From Sporichthya polymorpha DSM 43042 (lineage in GTDB: Bacteria > Actinomycetota > Actinomycetes > Sporichthyales > Sporichthyaceae), in assembly GCF_000384115.1 (NCBI RefSeq), contig NZ_KB913029.1:1956907-2020906 (forward strand): DNA of 64,000 bases, given 5' to 3'. The position numbers were made by a program, and so were the translations under genes. Below the pieces are notes generated by a model, which was not told the origin of the DNA, searched no databases, and was given only the letters and a program-made list of their open reading frames with translations. This document shows positions 1 through 7,151 of this stretch, piece after piece (within the stretch, counting starts at the first letter, position 1; each line of letters starts with the position of its first letter).

Positions 1-136
1 TTCTGATGGCGATCAGTGCCTGACACCGGCTGATCGTCGGAGCGGTACAAGTAAGGCACCGGAAGCGGTGACCCTGGGCCCGGGCCCGGAGACGGCGGCA
101 ACGCCCGATCCGGGCTCCGGGTCGTTAAGGACCCCA

Positions 137-180
137 ACGTCCGACGATGTGGCTGCCATCGCGACCACATCGTCGGACGT
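137..180. repeat. 16-bp perfect palindrome (element copy 1)
   Basis: Arms at 137-152 and 165-180 are perfect reverse complements around a 12-nt loop. The left 20 nt (ACGTCCGACGATGTGGCTGC) match 18 of 20 bases of the hairpin at 16931, and the differences are compensated in the opposite arm. It lies upstream of the acetyltransferase gene, so it may terminate a gene left of the window or be a dispersed palindromic element. Confidence 0.75.
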
Positions 181-196
181 CCGCATTAATGGGGAC

Positions 197-682
197 GTGT
201 TCGAGCCCGCGACGATCCGGACGGCCCGGCTGGTGCTGGAGCCGGCCGGCCTCGACGTCGCTCGCTCCGTACTCGCCGGCGACGGACCCGCCGCGGCGCG
301 CGGGTGGCCCGGGCCCGAGGCGCTGCAAGCCTTCCGGTTCGCCGTCGACTTCGGCGGCGACCCGGGGTGGTTGATCCTTCTCGACGGCCAGGTGGTCGGG
401 GAGTGCGGGACCCACGGCCCGCCGGATCTCGAGGGGGTCGTCGAGATCCGGTACGGCATCGCGGTCTCCGCGCGGGGCCAGGGCCTCGGGTCGGAGGCGT
501 GCGCCGCGCTGACGGAGTGGCTGCTCGGCCGGCCCGGCGTTGCTCGCGTGGCCGCCTCAACCGACACCGCCGCGAACCCCGCCTCCCGCCGCGTGCTCGA
601 GCGCAGCGGGTTCCTGCTGGATCACCTCGACGGGGCGACAGCCTGGTACGTCCGGTACGAACAGACTGACGTACCAGACTGA
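197..682 (+). CDS. GNAT family N-acetyltransferase (RimJ-like)
   Basis: A cytoplasmic acetyl-CoA-dependent acetyltransferase of unknown substrate. The N-terminus TARLVLEP is the usual opening strand of RimJ/RimL-type GNATs. The acetyl-CoA loop is visible as RGQGLGSEA (R/Q-x-x-G-x-G/A), followed by the late-strand motif NPASRRVLERSGF. I place the start at GTG 197 because the frame, though open further upstream, would run through the perfect palindrome at 137-180 and low-complexity sequence; a start at 68 is the alternative. No partner gene indicates the substrate. Confidence 0.75.
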   Translation: MFEPATIRTARLVLEPAGLDVARSVLAGDGPAAARGWPGPEALQAFRFAVDFGGDPGWLILLDGQVVGECGTHGPPDLEGVVEIRYGIAVSARGQGLGSEACAALTEWLLGRPGVARVAASTDTAANPASRRVLERSGFLLDHLDGATAWYVRYEQTDVPD

Positions 683-694
683 CGCTGCGTCAGG

Positions 695-937
695 TCAGAG
701 GTCGAGCGCGCCGAGCTCGCCGAGGAGGGCTTCGGAACGCGCGTCACGCTCGACGGTCCGCTCGACCTGGGACGGCAGCTGCGCGGCCTGGCGCTCGGAC
801 AGGGTGCTGACGTCCGCGAGGTCGTCGATCTCCGAGAGCACGACCAGACCGTAGGCGAGCGGGCCGAGTTCGCCCAGCATGTCGGGCGCCGGCGTGCGGT
901 CGGCGTCCGTCGGCAGAACGTTGGGGCTGTCGGTCAT
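695..937 (-). CDS. Small acidic hypothetical protein
   Basis: An 80-residue protein, acidic and leucine-rich, with no signal peptide or membrane segment. The middle (YGLVVLSEIDDLADVSTLSERQ) looks helical. It starts with ATG 22 bp after the end of the upstream minus-strand gene (960-1376), so the two are probably co-transcribed. I do not recognise a family. The coding assignment rests on the consistent frame, start and gene spacing. Confidence 0.6.
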   Translation of the reverse strand: MTDSPNVLPTDADRTPAPDMLGELGPLAYGLVVLSEIDDLADVSTLSERQAAQLPSQVERTVERDARSEALLGELGALDL

Positions 938-959
938 CGGAGGTCCTTCCGTGGACGGG

Positions 960-1376
960 TTACCAGTCGGGGCGCGAGACGCGGACGCTGACCGTGGCGT
1001 CGGTCAGGGTCTTCAGCCCCGGGATGTGCTTGAAAAGCATCGTCGGCGCCGAGCGGTGAGCGGTGAGCTCCACCGAACCATCGGCGTAGACGGTGAAGGT
1101 CTGAGGATCGATTGTCATGCGGTGCAGGTCGGCGACGGCGTTCGCGGCGTTGTAGGCCGTCTCGGCCGTCCGCGGGGTTGCCATGTCCCGGCCGTCGACG
1201 GCCATCACCCCGGCCCGGGCCGCCTCGTTGGCGTTGTCCGGGACCGAGACCTTGACCAGTGCGACCGACGCCAGGTCCGCTCCCCCCACGACGAGGAGGG
1301 CGACGATCGGCAACCCGGTGAGGAGCTTGCGGCCGGGTATGTAGACCCGCGGGCGTCGGGCGACGGTGCCGGACAC
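960..1376 (-). CDS. Single-pass membrane protein next to pilin genes (TadE-like?)
   Basis: A 138-residue protein with a basic N-terminus (RRPRVYIPGRK), one hydrophobic segment at about residues 19-40 (LLTGLPIVALLVVGGADLAS) and an extracytoplasmic tail rich in Ala, Thr and Val. The layout (short basic leader, one helix, 'NEAARAGVMAVDG' and 'TAYNAANAVADLH' helical stretch, beta-rich end) resembles TadE/TadG-type pseudopilins, but there is no clear prepilin cleavage motif. It sits downstream of the pilA terminator on the same strand. Function unassigned; a pilus-related role is inferred from position and topology only. Confidence 0.55.
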   Translation of the reverse strand: MSGTVARRPRVYIPGRKLLTGLPIVALLVVGGADLASVALVKVSVPDNANEAARAGVMAVDGRDMATPRTAETAYNAANAVADLHRMTIDPQTFTVYADGSVELTAHRSAPTMLFKHIPGLKTLTDATVSVRVSRPDW

Positions 1377-1410
1377 GGAGCCTCCAGGTCGATCGTGTGG
1401 TGGAAGTGAA

Positions 1411-1447
1411 GCTCCGGGGAGACAGAGCTGAGCTGTCTCCCCGGAGC
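1411..1447 (-). terminator. Hairpin after pilA copy 1
   Basis: Perfect 15-bp stem (GCTCCGGGGAGACAG at 1411-1425, complement at 1433-1447) around a 7-nt loop, about 25 bp beyond the stop of the pilA gene at 1472. The same stem follows the second pilA gene. No long T-run is present, as is common in actinobacterial terminators. Confidence 0.8.
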
Positions 1448-1471
1448 CAGTTGGAGCGGTACGGAGGCTGA

Positions 1472-1960
1472 TCAGCCCCCGGCCGGCGGGTCGGTGGTGT
1501 AGGCGGTGCAGTCGCTGTTCGCGGGCTGCAGGCCGCCGGCGTCGCTCTTCCAGACGTAGCCGTTCGTGGTCTCCGAGCCCTTGGTGCTGACGACCTGGAC
1601 ACAGAACGCGGTCACGGCGCCGTTGTACTTGATCGCCTTGACCCAGTTGTTCGGCGAGAGCTTGACGGTCTCACCGGCGATGACGATCGACCCACCGGTG
1701 CTCGTCGCAGAGGTCGTGTTCGTGATCTCCGGCGCGTTCGGGTACGCGGCGGTGTCGGTGAACGCCGTCTCGAGGGCGGTGGCGACGCTGCGGACGTCGG
1801 ACTTGACCGAGGCGTCGGCGGCCTTCTTGCGCTGGTTGAGGAAGATCGGGATCGCGACCGCGGCGAGGATGCCGATGATCACGATGACGACCAGGAGTTC
1901 GATGAGGGTGAAGCCCTTGTCGTTCTCCCGGTTCAGGGACTTGCGGAGTGCGGTGTACAT
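1472..1960 (-). CDS. pilA: Type IV major prepilin PilA (copy 1)
   Basis: A 162-residue pilin precursor. The leader (about 16 residues, MYTALRKSLNRENDKG) ends at the class III cleavage site G|FTLIE with Glu at +5. It is followed by the long hydrophobic helix LLVVIVIIGILAAVAIP and a variable Thr-rich globular head. Two cysteines (AFCVQV and NSDCTAY) probably form the C-terminal D-region disulfide. PilD should process it and PilB/PilC polymerise it. AGGGAG lies just before ATG. The first 140 bp are identical in DNA to the second pilA gene, while the heads differ. Its own WhiG-like promoter and hairpin terminator indicate a monocistronic unit. Confidence 0.95.
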   Translation of the reverse strand: MYTALRKSLNRENDKGFTLIELLVVIVIIGILAAVAIPIFLNQRKKAADASVKSDVRSVATALETAFTDTAAYPNAPEITNTTSATSTGGSIVIAGETVKLSPNNWVKAIKYNGAVTAFCVQVVSTKGSETTNGYVWKSDAGGLQPANSDCTAYTTDPPAGG

Positions 1961-2039
1961 GGAACTCCCTGGCGGGTTGGAGGGGTGAGCCGTACTACGG
2001 CCGAGGTGAGGGGAGCGGCCGGTGTGTGGTTCGACTGGG

Positions 2040-2068
2040 GTGTCGGCCCTCCGTTCGACCGAGTTGAG
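2040..2068 (-). promoter_or_regulatory. WhiG/sigma-28-like promoter of pilA copy 1
   Basis: On the minus strand: CTCAAC (2063-2068), 15-nt spacer, GCCGACAC (2040-2047). This is close to the WhiG/FliA consensus TAAA-N15-GCCGATAA and identical in both hexamer and octamer to the arrangement before pilA copy 2. The predicted transcript start is about 70 nt before the ATG. A 16-nt motif with core TCCGT(A/T)CGGA at 2094-2109 recurs upstream of copy 2 (2867-2882). Confidence 0.65.
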
Positions 2069-2149
2069 GGCGAGGTGCCTTGCGGCTCAAAGCTCATCCG
2101 TTCGGACGACCCTCGAGTTGCCAGCGGTTCTTCGGGCGGGCATGGAAAC

Positions 2150-2185
2150 GCTCCGGGGAGACAGCGTTCACTGTCTCCCCGGAGC
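2150..2185 (-). terminator. Hairpin after pilA copy 2
   Basis: Stem of 15 bp (2150-2164 with 2171-2185) and a 6-nt loop. The stem is identical to the hairpin after pilA copy 1, so gene and terminator were duplicated together. It begins 28 bp beyond the stop codon. Confidence 0.8.
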
Positions 2186-2212
2186 GGGTGGAGCTGTGCT
2201 TGCCTAGATGCC

Positions 2213-2710
2213 CTAGCGGATGGCCTGCGTGTACACAGCCGTGTCGCAAGCCGTGACCGAGGCCGGCTGGAGGCCGCCGGCGTCGCTACGCCAGACGAAG
2301 CCGGTCGCGTTCGAGCCCTTGCTGCTGACGATGCGGACGCAGAACGCGGTAGCGGACGCAGCGGCGGCGTTGTAGCGGACCTCGGCGACGGTGTTGTTCG
2401 GCGACAGGCGGACCTGCTCGCCGGCAACGGAAAGCGTGCCACCGGCCACGGGCAGGGTGCCGAGCTCGGTTGCCCCGGTGCCGGCTGCCGGGTAGGCAGC
2501 GTTGTCGGTGAAGGCCGTCTCCAGCGCGGTGGCGACGCTGCGGACGTCGGACTTGACCGACGCGTCAGCAGCCTTCTTGCGCTGGTTGAGGAAGATCGGG
2601 ATCGCGACCGCGGCGAGGATGCCGATGATCACGATGACGACCAGGAGTTCGATGAGGGTGAAGCCCTTGTCGTTCTCCCGGTTCAGGGACTTGCGGAGTG
2701 CGGTGTACAT
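2213..2710 (-). CDS. pilA: Type IV major prepilin PilA (copy 2)
   Basis: A 165-residue prepilin with the same leader, G|FTLIE cleavage site and transmembrane helix as copy 1, and a different head (residues about 60-165). Cysteines in AFCVRI and TACDTAV are placed as in copy 1. Bases 2571-2710 are identical to 1821-1960, including silent positions, which suggests recent duplication or gene conversion. A WhiG-like promoter lies at 2801-2829. Two major pilins could form alternative or mixed filaments. Confidence 0.95.
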   Translation of the reverse strand: MYTALRKSLNRENDKGFTLIELLVVIVIIGILAAVAIPIFLNQRKKAADASVKSDVRSVATALETAFTDNAAYPAAGTGATELGTLPVAGGTLSVAGEQVRLSPNNTVAEVRYNAAAASATAFCVRIVSSKGSNATGFVWRSDAGGLQPASVTACDTAVYTQAIR

Positions 2711-2800
2711 GGTGCTCCCTGGCGGATGGACGGAGGGTGAGTGCGCCGTCGCGCCGCCGGTGGAGAGGAAGGCTGCGCTGCGACGTTTCGGTCGAGGGGG

Positions 2801-2829
2801 GTGTCGGCCCGGAAGTCGGCAAGGTTGAG
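2801..2829 (-). promoter_or_regulatory. WhiG/sigma-28-like promoter of pilA copy 2
   Basis: Minus strand: CTCAAC (2824-2829), 15-nt spacer, GCCGACAC (2801-2808). Both boxes and spacing match pilA copy 1 exactly, although the spacers differ completely, so the boxes are conserved beyond the surrounding sequence. Confidence 0.65.
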
Positions 2830-2986
2830 GGATCGGTCCAAGTCGGACCCTGCGGGTGGCGAGAGATCCTCCGTACGGACGATGCCGGCTGTCCCTTTAG
2901 AGCCGAATTGCCCGGGAATGACGTACCGTCAGCCAACGATCTCGGCCAACTCCCAGGGACTGCCCAGGACCTTGGTCCCGGGCCGA

Positions 2987-3015
2987 CTCAAGTACAGAGC
3001 GTGAAAATCCGAAGC
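2987..3015 (+). promoter_or_regulatory. WhiG/sigma-28-like promoter of minor-pilin operon
   Basis: CTCAAG (2987-2992), 15-nt spacer, TCCGAAGC (3008-3015), about 38 nt before the GTG start at 3053. It is the plus-strand counterpart of the pilA promoters and would drive the genes from 3053 to 11062. Confidence 0.5.
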
Positions 3016-3052
3016 TTCCTGCGGTTTGGCAGGTCGGACTTTGGAGATTTGC

Positions 3053-3526
3053 GTGGCCGCAGTCCCCGAAGGTGACGGAGCCAACAGGCAGCGAACGCGT
3101 CGTGGAGCTCGCGACGCGGGGTTCAGCCTGGTGGAGATCATCGTCGCCCTGAGCGTGTTCGCCGTGCTCGCGGTCGCGTGCGTGACGATCGCCGTCGACT
3201 CGCTGCACACCGCCGGGGACAACCGCGACCGCGTCCGGGCGGCCAACCTCGCCTCCGCCGAGATCGAGCGGAGCCGCGCGCTGTTCCGCGTCTCCCGCGG
3301 CTCGATCCCGGAGACGACGCAGACGACGACGAAGAATGTCGACGGCATCGGGTACACGGTCGAGCGCCGCGCCACCTGGCTGGACACCGCCGGCCGCGAC
3401 GCACACCCGACCACCGGCGTCTCGTACACCGCGGCGACCGGCAACGTGCTGCGCGTCGAGGTCTCGGTCCGCTGGCCCTCGCTCGGCGACCGGCCACCCG
3501 TCATCAACGCGACGGTGCTGTCGTGA
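3053..3526 (+). CDS. PilV-like minor prepilin, module A
   Basis: A 157-residue minor pilin. Its leader ends at the prepilin site AG|FSLVE, followed by the helix IIVALSVFAVLAVACVTIAVD and a short beta-rich head. GTG 3053 is chosen over ATG 3026 because GGAG lies at the right distance (3043-3046) and the leader is then about 24 residues. It is the first gene of module A (V-W-X order) and its stop overlaps the next start (GTGA). Minor pilins of this type prime filament assembly and decorate the tip. Leader, helix and 'AANLASAEIERSRALFR' fit the PilV/GspI group. Confidence 0.85.
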   Translation: MAAVPEGDGANRQRTRRGARDAGFSLVEIIVALSVFAVLAVACVTIAVDSLHTAGDNRDRVRAANLASAEIERSRALFRVSRGSIPETTQTTTKNVDGIGYTVERRATWLDTAGRDAHPTTGVSYTAATGNVLRVEVSVRWPSLGDRPPVINATVLS

Positions 3527-4194
3527 GGCGGGCCGTCATGAAGCAGGTGCGTCGGGACGCCGGGCTCTCGCTGATCGAGGTGATGGTCGGCGTCGTCATC
3601 TTCACCGTCGTCGGGGGGCTGCTCACGACGCTCGTCATCGACATGCTCCGCAGCAGCGCCGGCACCAGCTCCCGGCTCACGGGCGTGAACAGCGTCCGCG
3701 TCGCGCTCGACGCGGTGACGAAGAGCCTGCGGACCGCGGTCCGCCCCGAGCAGATCAACTCCGCCTGCGCGACGAACTGCGACTCCGCGTTTCTGACGGC
3801 CGGGTCGAACTCGGTCACCTTCTACGCCAACTACGGCGAGGCCGGGAAGGCGCAGTTGACGACCTATCGCGTCGAGGCCGACCCCGACCACGCCGGCACC
3901 GCCCGCCTGGTCGAGGAGACATTCGCCGCGGCGGCGCCGGGCGGATCGCCGTCGACGACCTGCGGGGTCGGCTGCACGAAGCGCGTCCTCGCGCGCGGTC
4001 TGACCTGGCCGCTCACCGCGACCGACCCGGTCTTCGACTTCGCCGACGAGCACTGCGCGGACTTTGACGCCGTTGTCCCGCTCACCCGGATCTCCTGCGT
4101 GCTGATCGATGTGCCGATTGCGGGTTCGCAGCTGGACAAAGGCACCAGCGCCACCGCGACCGTGTTCCTGCCCAACTCCGTGATGGGACGCTGA
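3523..4194 (+). CDS. PilW-like minor prepilin, module A
   Basis: A 223-residue minor pilin with class III signal DAG|LSLIE (Leu instead of the usual Phe at +1, which PilD tolerates) and helix VMVGVVIFTVVGGLLTTLVI. The head contains 'VALDAVTKSLRTAVRPEQ', the PilW/GspJ-type 'D-x-x-x-R-x-L-R-x-A' helix, and paired cysteines (ACATNC, CGVGC, HCAD, ISCV). GTG 3523 overlaps the previous stop; ATG 3538 is an alternative. It forms a coupled unit with the upstream PilV-like and downstream PilX-like genes. Confidence 0.85.
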   Translation: MRRAVMKQVRRDAGLSLIEVMVGVVIFTVVGGLLTTLVIDMLRSSAGTSSRLTGVNSVRVALDAVTKSLRTAVRPEQINSACATNCDSAFLTAGSNSVTFYANYGEAGKAQLTTYRVEADPDHAGTARLVEETFAAAAPGGSPSTTCGVGCTKRVLARGLTWPLTATDPVFDFADEHCADFDAVVPLTRISCVLIDVPIAGSQLDKGTSATATVFLPNSVMGR

Positions 4195-4196
4195 CG

Positions 4197-6242
4197 ATGC
4201 TTCAGTTCTTGTCGAAGCGACGTTTCCGCCGTAACCGGGGCGACGGCGGCTATGCGCTGTTGCCGGTCGTCGGCCTCGGCACGGCGATCGTGCTCACGGT
4301 CGGCGTCGTCGGCGGTTATGCCGTGCAGGGCATGCAGAGCTCCGGACGGTCCCAGGGCTTCAACGCCGCGATCCAGGCCGCCCAGGCCGGTGTCGACGAC
4401 TTCGTCGCCAAGCTGCGCGCCAACCCGAGCCTGACCACCGCGACGACCACGGCGTGGACGCCGATCGCCGGCTCCGTCGACGGCGCCGGCAACACGTGCA
4501 CCGGGACCGACGCGACGCTGCCGCCGAACTGCCCGCGCTTCAAGTACAGCGCGGTCCCGGCGGGTGGCGAGTGGACCGTGACGGCCACCGGGAAATCCCG
4601 CGGCCAGGAGCGGACCGTGAAGGTGACGCTGAAGAAGCGCGGCTTCACCGACTACCTGTACTTCTCCGAGAGCGAGGCGGCGGACCCCAACGACCGCCTC
4701 GCGTACCCGAACATCCCGCTGCTCGGGCTGACCGGCGCGCCGGCGGGGTGCCAGTACAAGTCGTGGTCCGAGAACGGGCAGCCGACCCGGCCGGCCTCCG
4801 GGTGCGTCCTGCCGAGGTGGCGGGCGGACGACAGCACCGACGGCAGTCGCGTGCATACCCGTGACGTCTTCCGCGCGACGGGGTCGCCGTCGTTCAACAG
4901 CCTCGTGAGCGCGTCGACGCCCACCTGCGCCACGTCCGCGTCGAACTGCGTCGTGGGTGGCTCGCCGAGCTACGGCAAGGGCAACCCCAGCTACGCCGAC
5001 GACCTGACGATGCCGACGGTGCTGACCTCCGACATCGCCGCGGCGGCCGCCACCGCGACCGGGTGCACGTACTCCGGCCCGACTCGCATCAAGTTCCTCG
5101 AGGGGGCCAACGCCGGGAAGATGCAGGTCTGGAGCCCGTACTCGACGTTCGCGACCACCGCGGACCGCGACCGGTGCATGGGCGGTGCGGCGCCGAACCT
5201 GCTCGGGCTCAACCTCGACATCAAGGTGCGGACGGGTTCCGGTGGCAACCTGAACATCGTCAGCGGCCTGCTCGGGGGGCTGGCGAACCTCTTGCTCGGC
5301 ACCACGTGCCTACTGCTCGGCCTCGGCTGCCCGAGCACGGTGAACCTCTCGCTGAGCAACATCCTCTCCGGGAACCTGCTCGGTGACCTCACCTCGGGAA
5401 TCCTCCCCTCGAACCCCACACCGGTCGCCATCCCGAGCGCGATCTACGTTCAGGACCTCGCGTCGCCGCCCCCCGGCCTCACCGCCACCGTGCAGTGCCT
5501 GCTGGGTTCGGCCGCCGGCCTCGGGCTCTACAACCTCGACGTCGCCGCCACGGTGAACGGCGCCCTGCTCTCGCCGTCCGACTGCCGCGCCGCCGACGTG
5601 CGCGTCAGCGGCAAGTACCAGGGCAAGACCACGATCGGCACCGAAGGCAAGATCACGATCCTGAGCGACCTCACGGCCACCACGGAGAACGACCGTCTCG
5701 GCCTGGTCGCCGACGGGCCGGTCGAGGTCTACAACTCGCTGCAGTGCCTGCTCTCGCTCGGCACCTGCGCGTCGCTGAGCGACCTGTCGGGTCTCGTCCC
5801 CAGCGTGCTCGGGCTGCTCAACAGCGGGTCCATCACGCACCTGCAGCTGACCAACGTGCTGAACTCGCTCGGGATCAACAAGCCGGTGACCGTCGACGCG
5901 GCCATCGTCACGGGCGGCCATTTCGGCGTGCAGATGCCGCTGCTCAGCCCGGTCGCGAACGTCAGCCTGCTCAACAACCTGATCGCGATCAACATCGATC
6001 CGCCGACCCTGCAGCTCAACGGCTCGCTGGCCCAGCGGTACAAGGGCATCATGGCGGCCGACCTGCTGAAGCTCGGCGTGAACGCCCTGGGCATCGACGT
6101 CGCCGGCGCCGGCGTCGACATGGGCTTCGACTTCAAGATGAAGTACAACAGCAAGCTCAAGAGCGACCCCCCGCCGTACCTGCCCGCCCCGGGCGGCGCC
6201 ACGTGGGACCCGCAGACCTTCGCCGAGGTCAAGGCGTCGTGA
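4197..6242 (+). CDS. Large PilX-like pilus assembly protein, module A
   Basis: A 681-residue exported protein. The N-terminus is basic, then GGYALLPVVGLGTAIVLTV, a pilin-like hydrophobic helix without the canonical GF-Glu5 site, as in PilX/GspK-type tip subunits. The segment AAIQAAQAGVDDFVAKLRA is shared with the 580-residue paralogue at 13416. The large ectodomain contains 'GPTRIKF' and 'VWSPYS', also shared with that paralogue, and a Leu/Gly-rich central region (about 340-420). ATG follows the previous stop by 2 nt. Probable tip or adhesin subunit of a pilus complex; binding target unknown. Confidence 0.8.
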   Translation: MLQFLSKRRFRRNRGDGGYALLPVVGLGTAIVLTVGVVGGYAVQGMQSSGRSQGFNAAIQAAQAGVDDFVAKLRANPSLTTATTTAWTPIAGSVDGAGNTCTGTDATLPPNCPRFKYSAVPAGGEWTVTATGKSRGQERTVKVTLKKRGFTDYLYFSESEAADPNDRLAYPNIPLLGLTGAPAGCQYKSWSENGQPTRPASGCVLPRWRADDSTDGSRVHTRDVFRATGSPSFNSLVSASTPTCATSASNCVVGGSPSYGKGNPSYADDLTMPTVLTSDIAAAAATATGCTYSGPTRIKFLEGANAGKMQVWSPYSTFATTADRDRCMGGAAPNLLGLNLDIKVRTGSGGNLNIVSGLLGGLANLLLGTTCLLLGLGCPSTVNLSLSNILSGNLLGDLTSGILPSNPTPVAIPSAIYVQDLASPPPGLTATVQCLLGSAAGLGLYNLDVAATVNGALLSPSDCRAADVRVSGKYQGKTTIGTEGKITILSDLTATTENDRLGLVADGPVEVYNSLQCLLSLGTCASLSDLSGLVPSVLGLLNSGSITHLQLTNVLNSLGINKPVTVDAAIVTGGHFGVQMPLLSPVANVSLLNNLIAINIDPPTLQLNGSLAQRYKGIMAADLLKLGVNALGIDVAGAGVDMGFDFKMKYNSKLKSDPPPYLPAPGGATWDPQTFAEVKAS

Positions 6243-6259
6243 CCGATGAGCGCTGAGGC

Positions 6260-6592
6260 GTGAACCTCGTCGGCATCTGCGTGGCGGCGGCGACGGTGGG
6301 CGTGCTCACCGCCGTCGTCGCTTCCGCCGCCCCGCGGTGGACCTCGGACGCTCAGGATCGGGCCGAGCAGGCCGAACGGCAACTCGTGCTCCGGGACGCG
6401 CAGCAGCGGGCGGTGGGAGAGGACCGACCCATGTGCGTCGAGCGCGAGTCCGGCCGTTGGACCGTGCGACCCGCGGAGTGCGACGTCGACAGCGCCGGCA
6501 CCACCGTCTTTCCGGACGGATCGGTCACGGCGGGACGAGACGTGATCAACACTGCTCCGAGGTTCAGATCACCGACGCATCGGCCGAAGTAA
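6260..6592 (+). CDS. GspH-like remnant or short exported protein
   Basis: A 110-residue protein with an N-terminal hydrophobic segment (GICVAAATVGVLTAVVAS) and a tail including RDAQQRAVGEDRPMCVE. This echoes LLRQTQQRAVTEGRTLCID in the GspH-like pseudopilin encoded next. It lacks the G|F-x-x-x-E prepilin signal, so it looks like a diverged or degenerate duplicate of its neighbour that can be membrane-anchored but perhaps not processed. It starts with GTG 15 bp after module A. Confidence 0.6.
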   Translation: MNLVGICVAAATVGVLTAVVASAAPRWTSDAQDRAEQAERQLVLRDAQQRAVGEDRPMCVERESGRWTVRPAECDVDSAGTTVFPDGSVTAGRDVINTAPRFRSPTHRPK

Positions 6593-6647
6593 CCCGTGAC
6601 GCGGATGCACCGCCGCGTCCCGACACGAGGTCAGGCCGGGAGCCGCA

Positions 6648-7151
6648 GTGATGGGGAACGTCGCGAGGAGAGTCCGCGCGTCGAGCGGCTCCGCCGCGGG
6701 CTTCACCCTGGTCGAGCTCTGCTCAAGCTTGATGATCTTCGGGATTCTCTCCGCCATCGGCGTCACGACGCTGCACAGCTGGACCGCCGGGTCCCGGCAC
6801 ACCGCGACCACCTCCGCCCTTGAGGCGCTGCTTCGTCAGACCCAGCAGCGGGCGGTGACCGAGGGCCGCACTCTGTGCATCGACTTCGACCTCGCGGCGC
6901 AGAGCTGGTCCGTCCTGCGCGGATCCTGCACGGGTACCGGGCAGGTCCTGATCGACGGGCCGATCCGCGTCGAGGACGGGGTGCGTATCGCCTCCGCGAC
7001 GTTCGCCGCCGGTGCCTCGACGATCGACGGGATCACCTTCTATCCGCGGGGCACGGCCACGCCGGGCTCGATCACGATCACCCGTGAGGGATCGGACCGG
7101 GTCGACACCCTGACCGTGGAGGGCCTCACCGGACGGGTGGCCCGTGACTGA
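6648..7151 (+). CDS. GspH/FimT-like pseudopilin, module B
   Basis: A 167-residue pseudopilin with cleavage site AAG|FTLVE, hydrophobic helix LCSSLMIFGILSAIGV and a GspH-type beta-rich head (about 45-167) containing the family's 'ALLRQTQQRAVTEGR' helix and one cysteine pair (LCID, GSCTG). Starts are GTG 6648 or ATG 6651. The stop overlaps the GTG of the next gene. GspH/FimT proteins are minor tip pseudopilins, and FimT homologues in some naturally competent bacteria bind DNA. No competence genes are seen here. Confidence 0.85.
   Translation: MMGNVARRVRASSGSAAGFTLVELCSSLMIFGILSAIGVTTLHSWTAGSRHTATTSALEALLRQTQQRAVTEGRTLCIDFDLAAQSWSVLRGSCTGTGQVLIDGPIRVEDGVRIASATFAAGASTIDGITFYPRGTATPGSITITREGSDRVDTLTVEGLTGRVARD

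Larger units (their letters stand above)
2711..3052. other. Divergent control region, pilA2 / minor-pilin operon
   Basis: A 342-bp region without a gene. It holds the minus-strand pilA2 promoter (2801-2829), the plus-strand minor-pilin operon promoter (2987-3015) and, at 2867-2882, a 16-nt motif containing the palindrome TCCGTACGGA that also lies 134 bp upstream of pilA1 (2094-2109, TCCGTTCGGA). The repeated motif may be an activator site. Nothing else was recognised. Confidence 0.6.

Noticed and set aside
68-196. N-terminal extension of the acetyltransferase
   Set aside because: The frame is open but passes through a perfect 16-bp palindrome and low-complexity sequence. GNAT homology begins right after GTG 197.
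960-2710. Flp/Tad pilus system
   Set aside because: One TadE-like membrane protein is the only hint. The pilins have type IVa leaders and the motors are PilB/PilT, with no TadA, TadB, TadC or RcpA.
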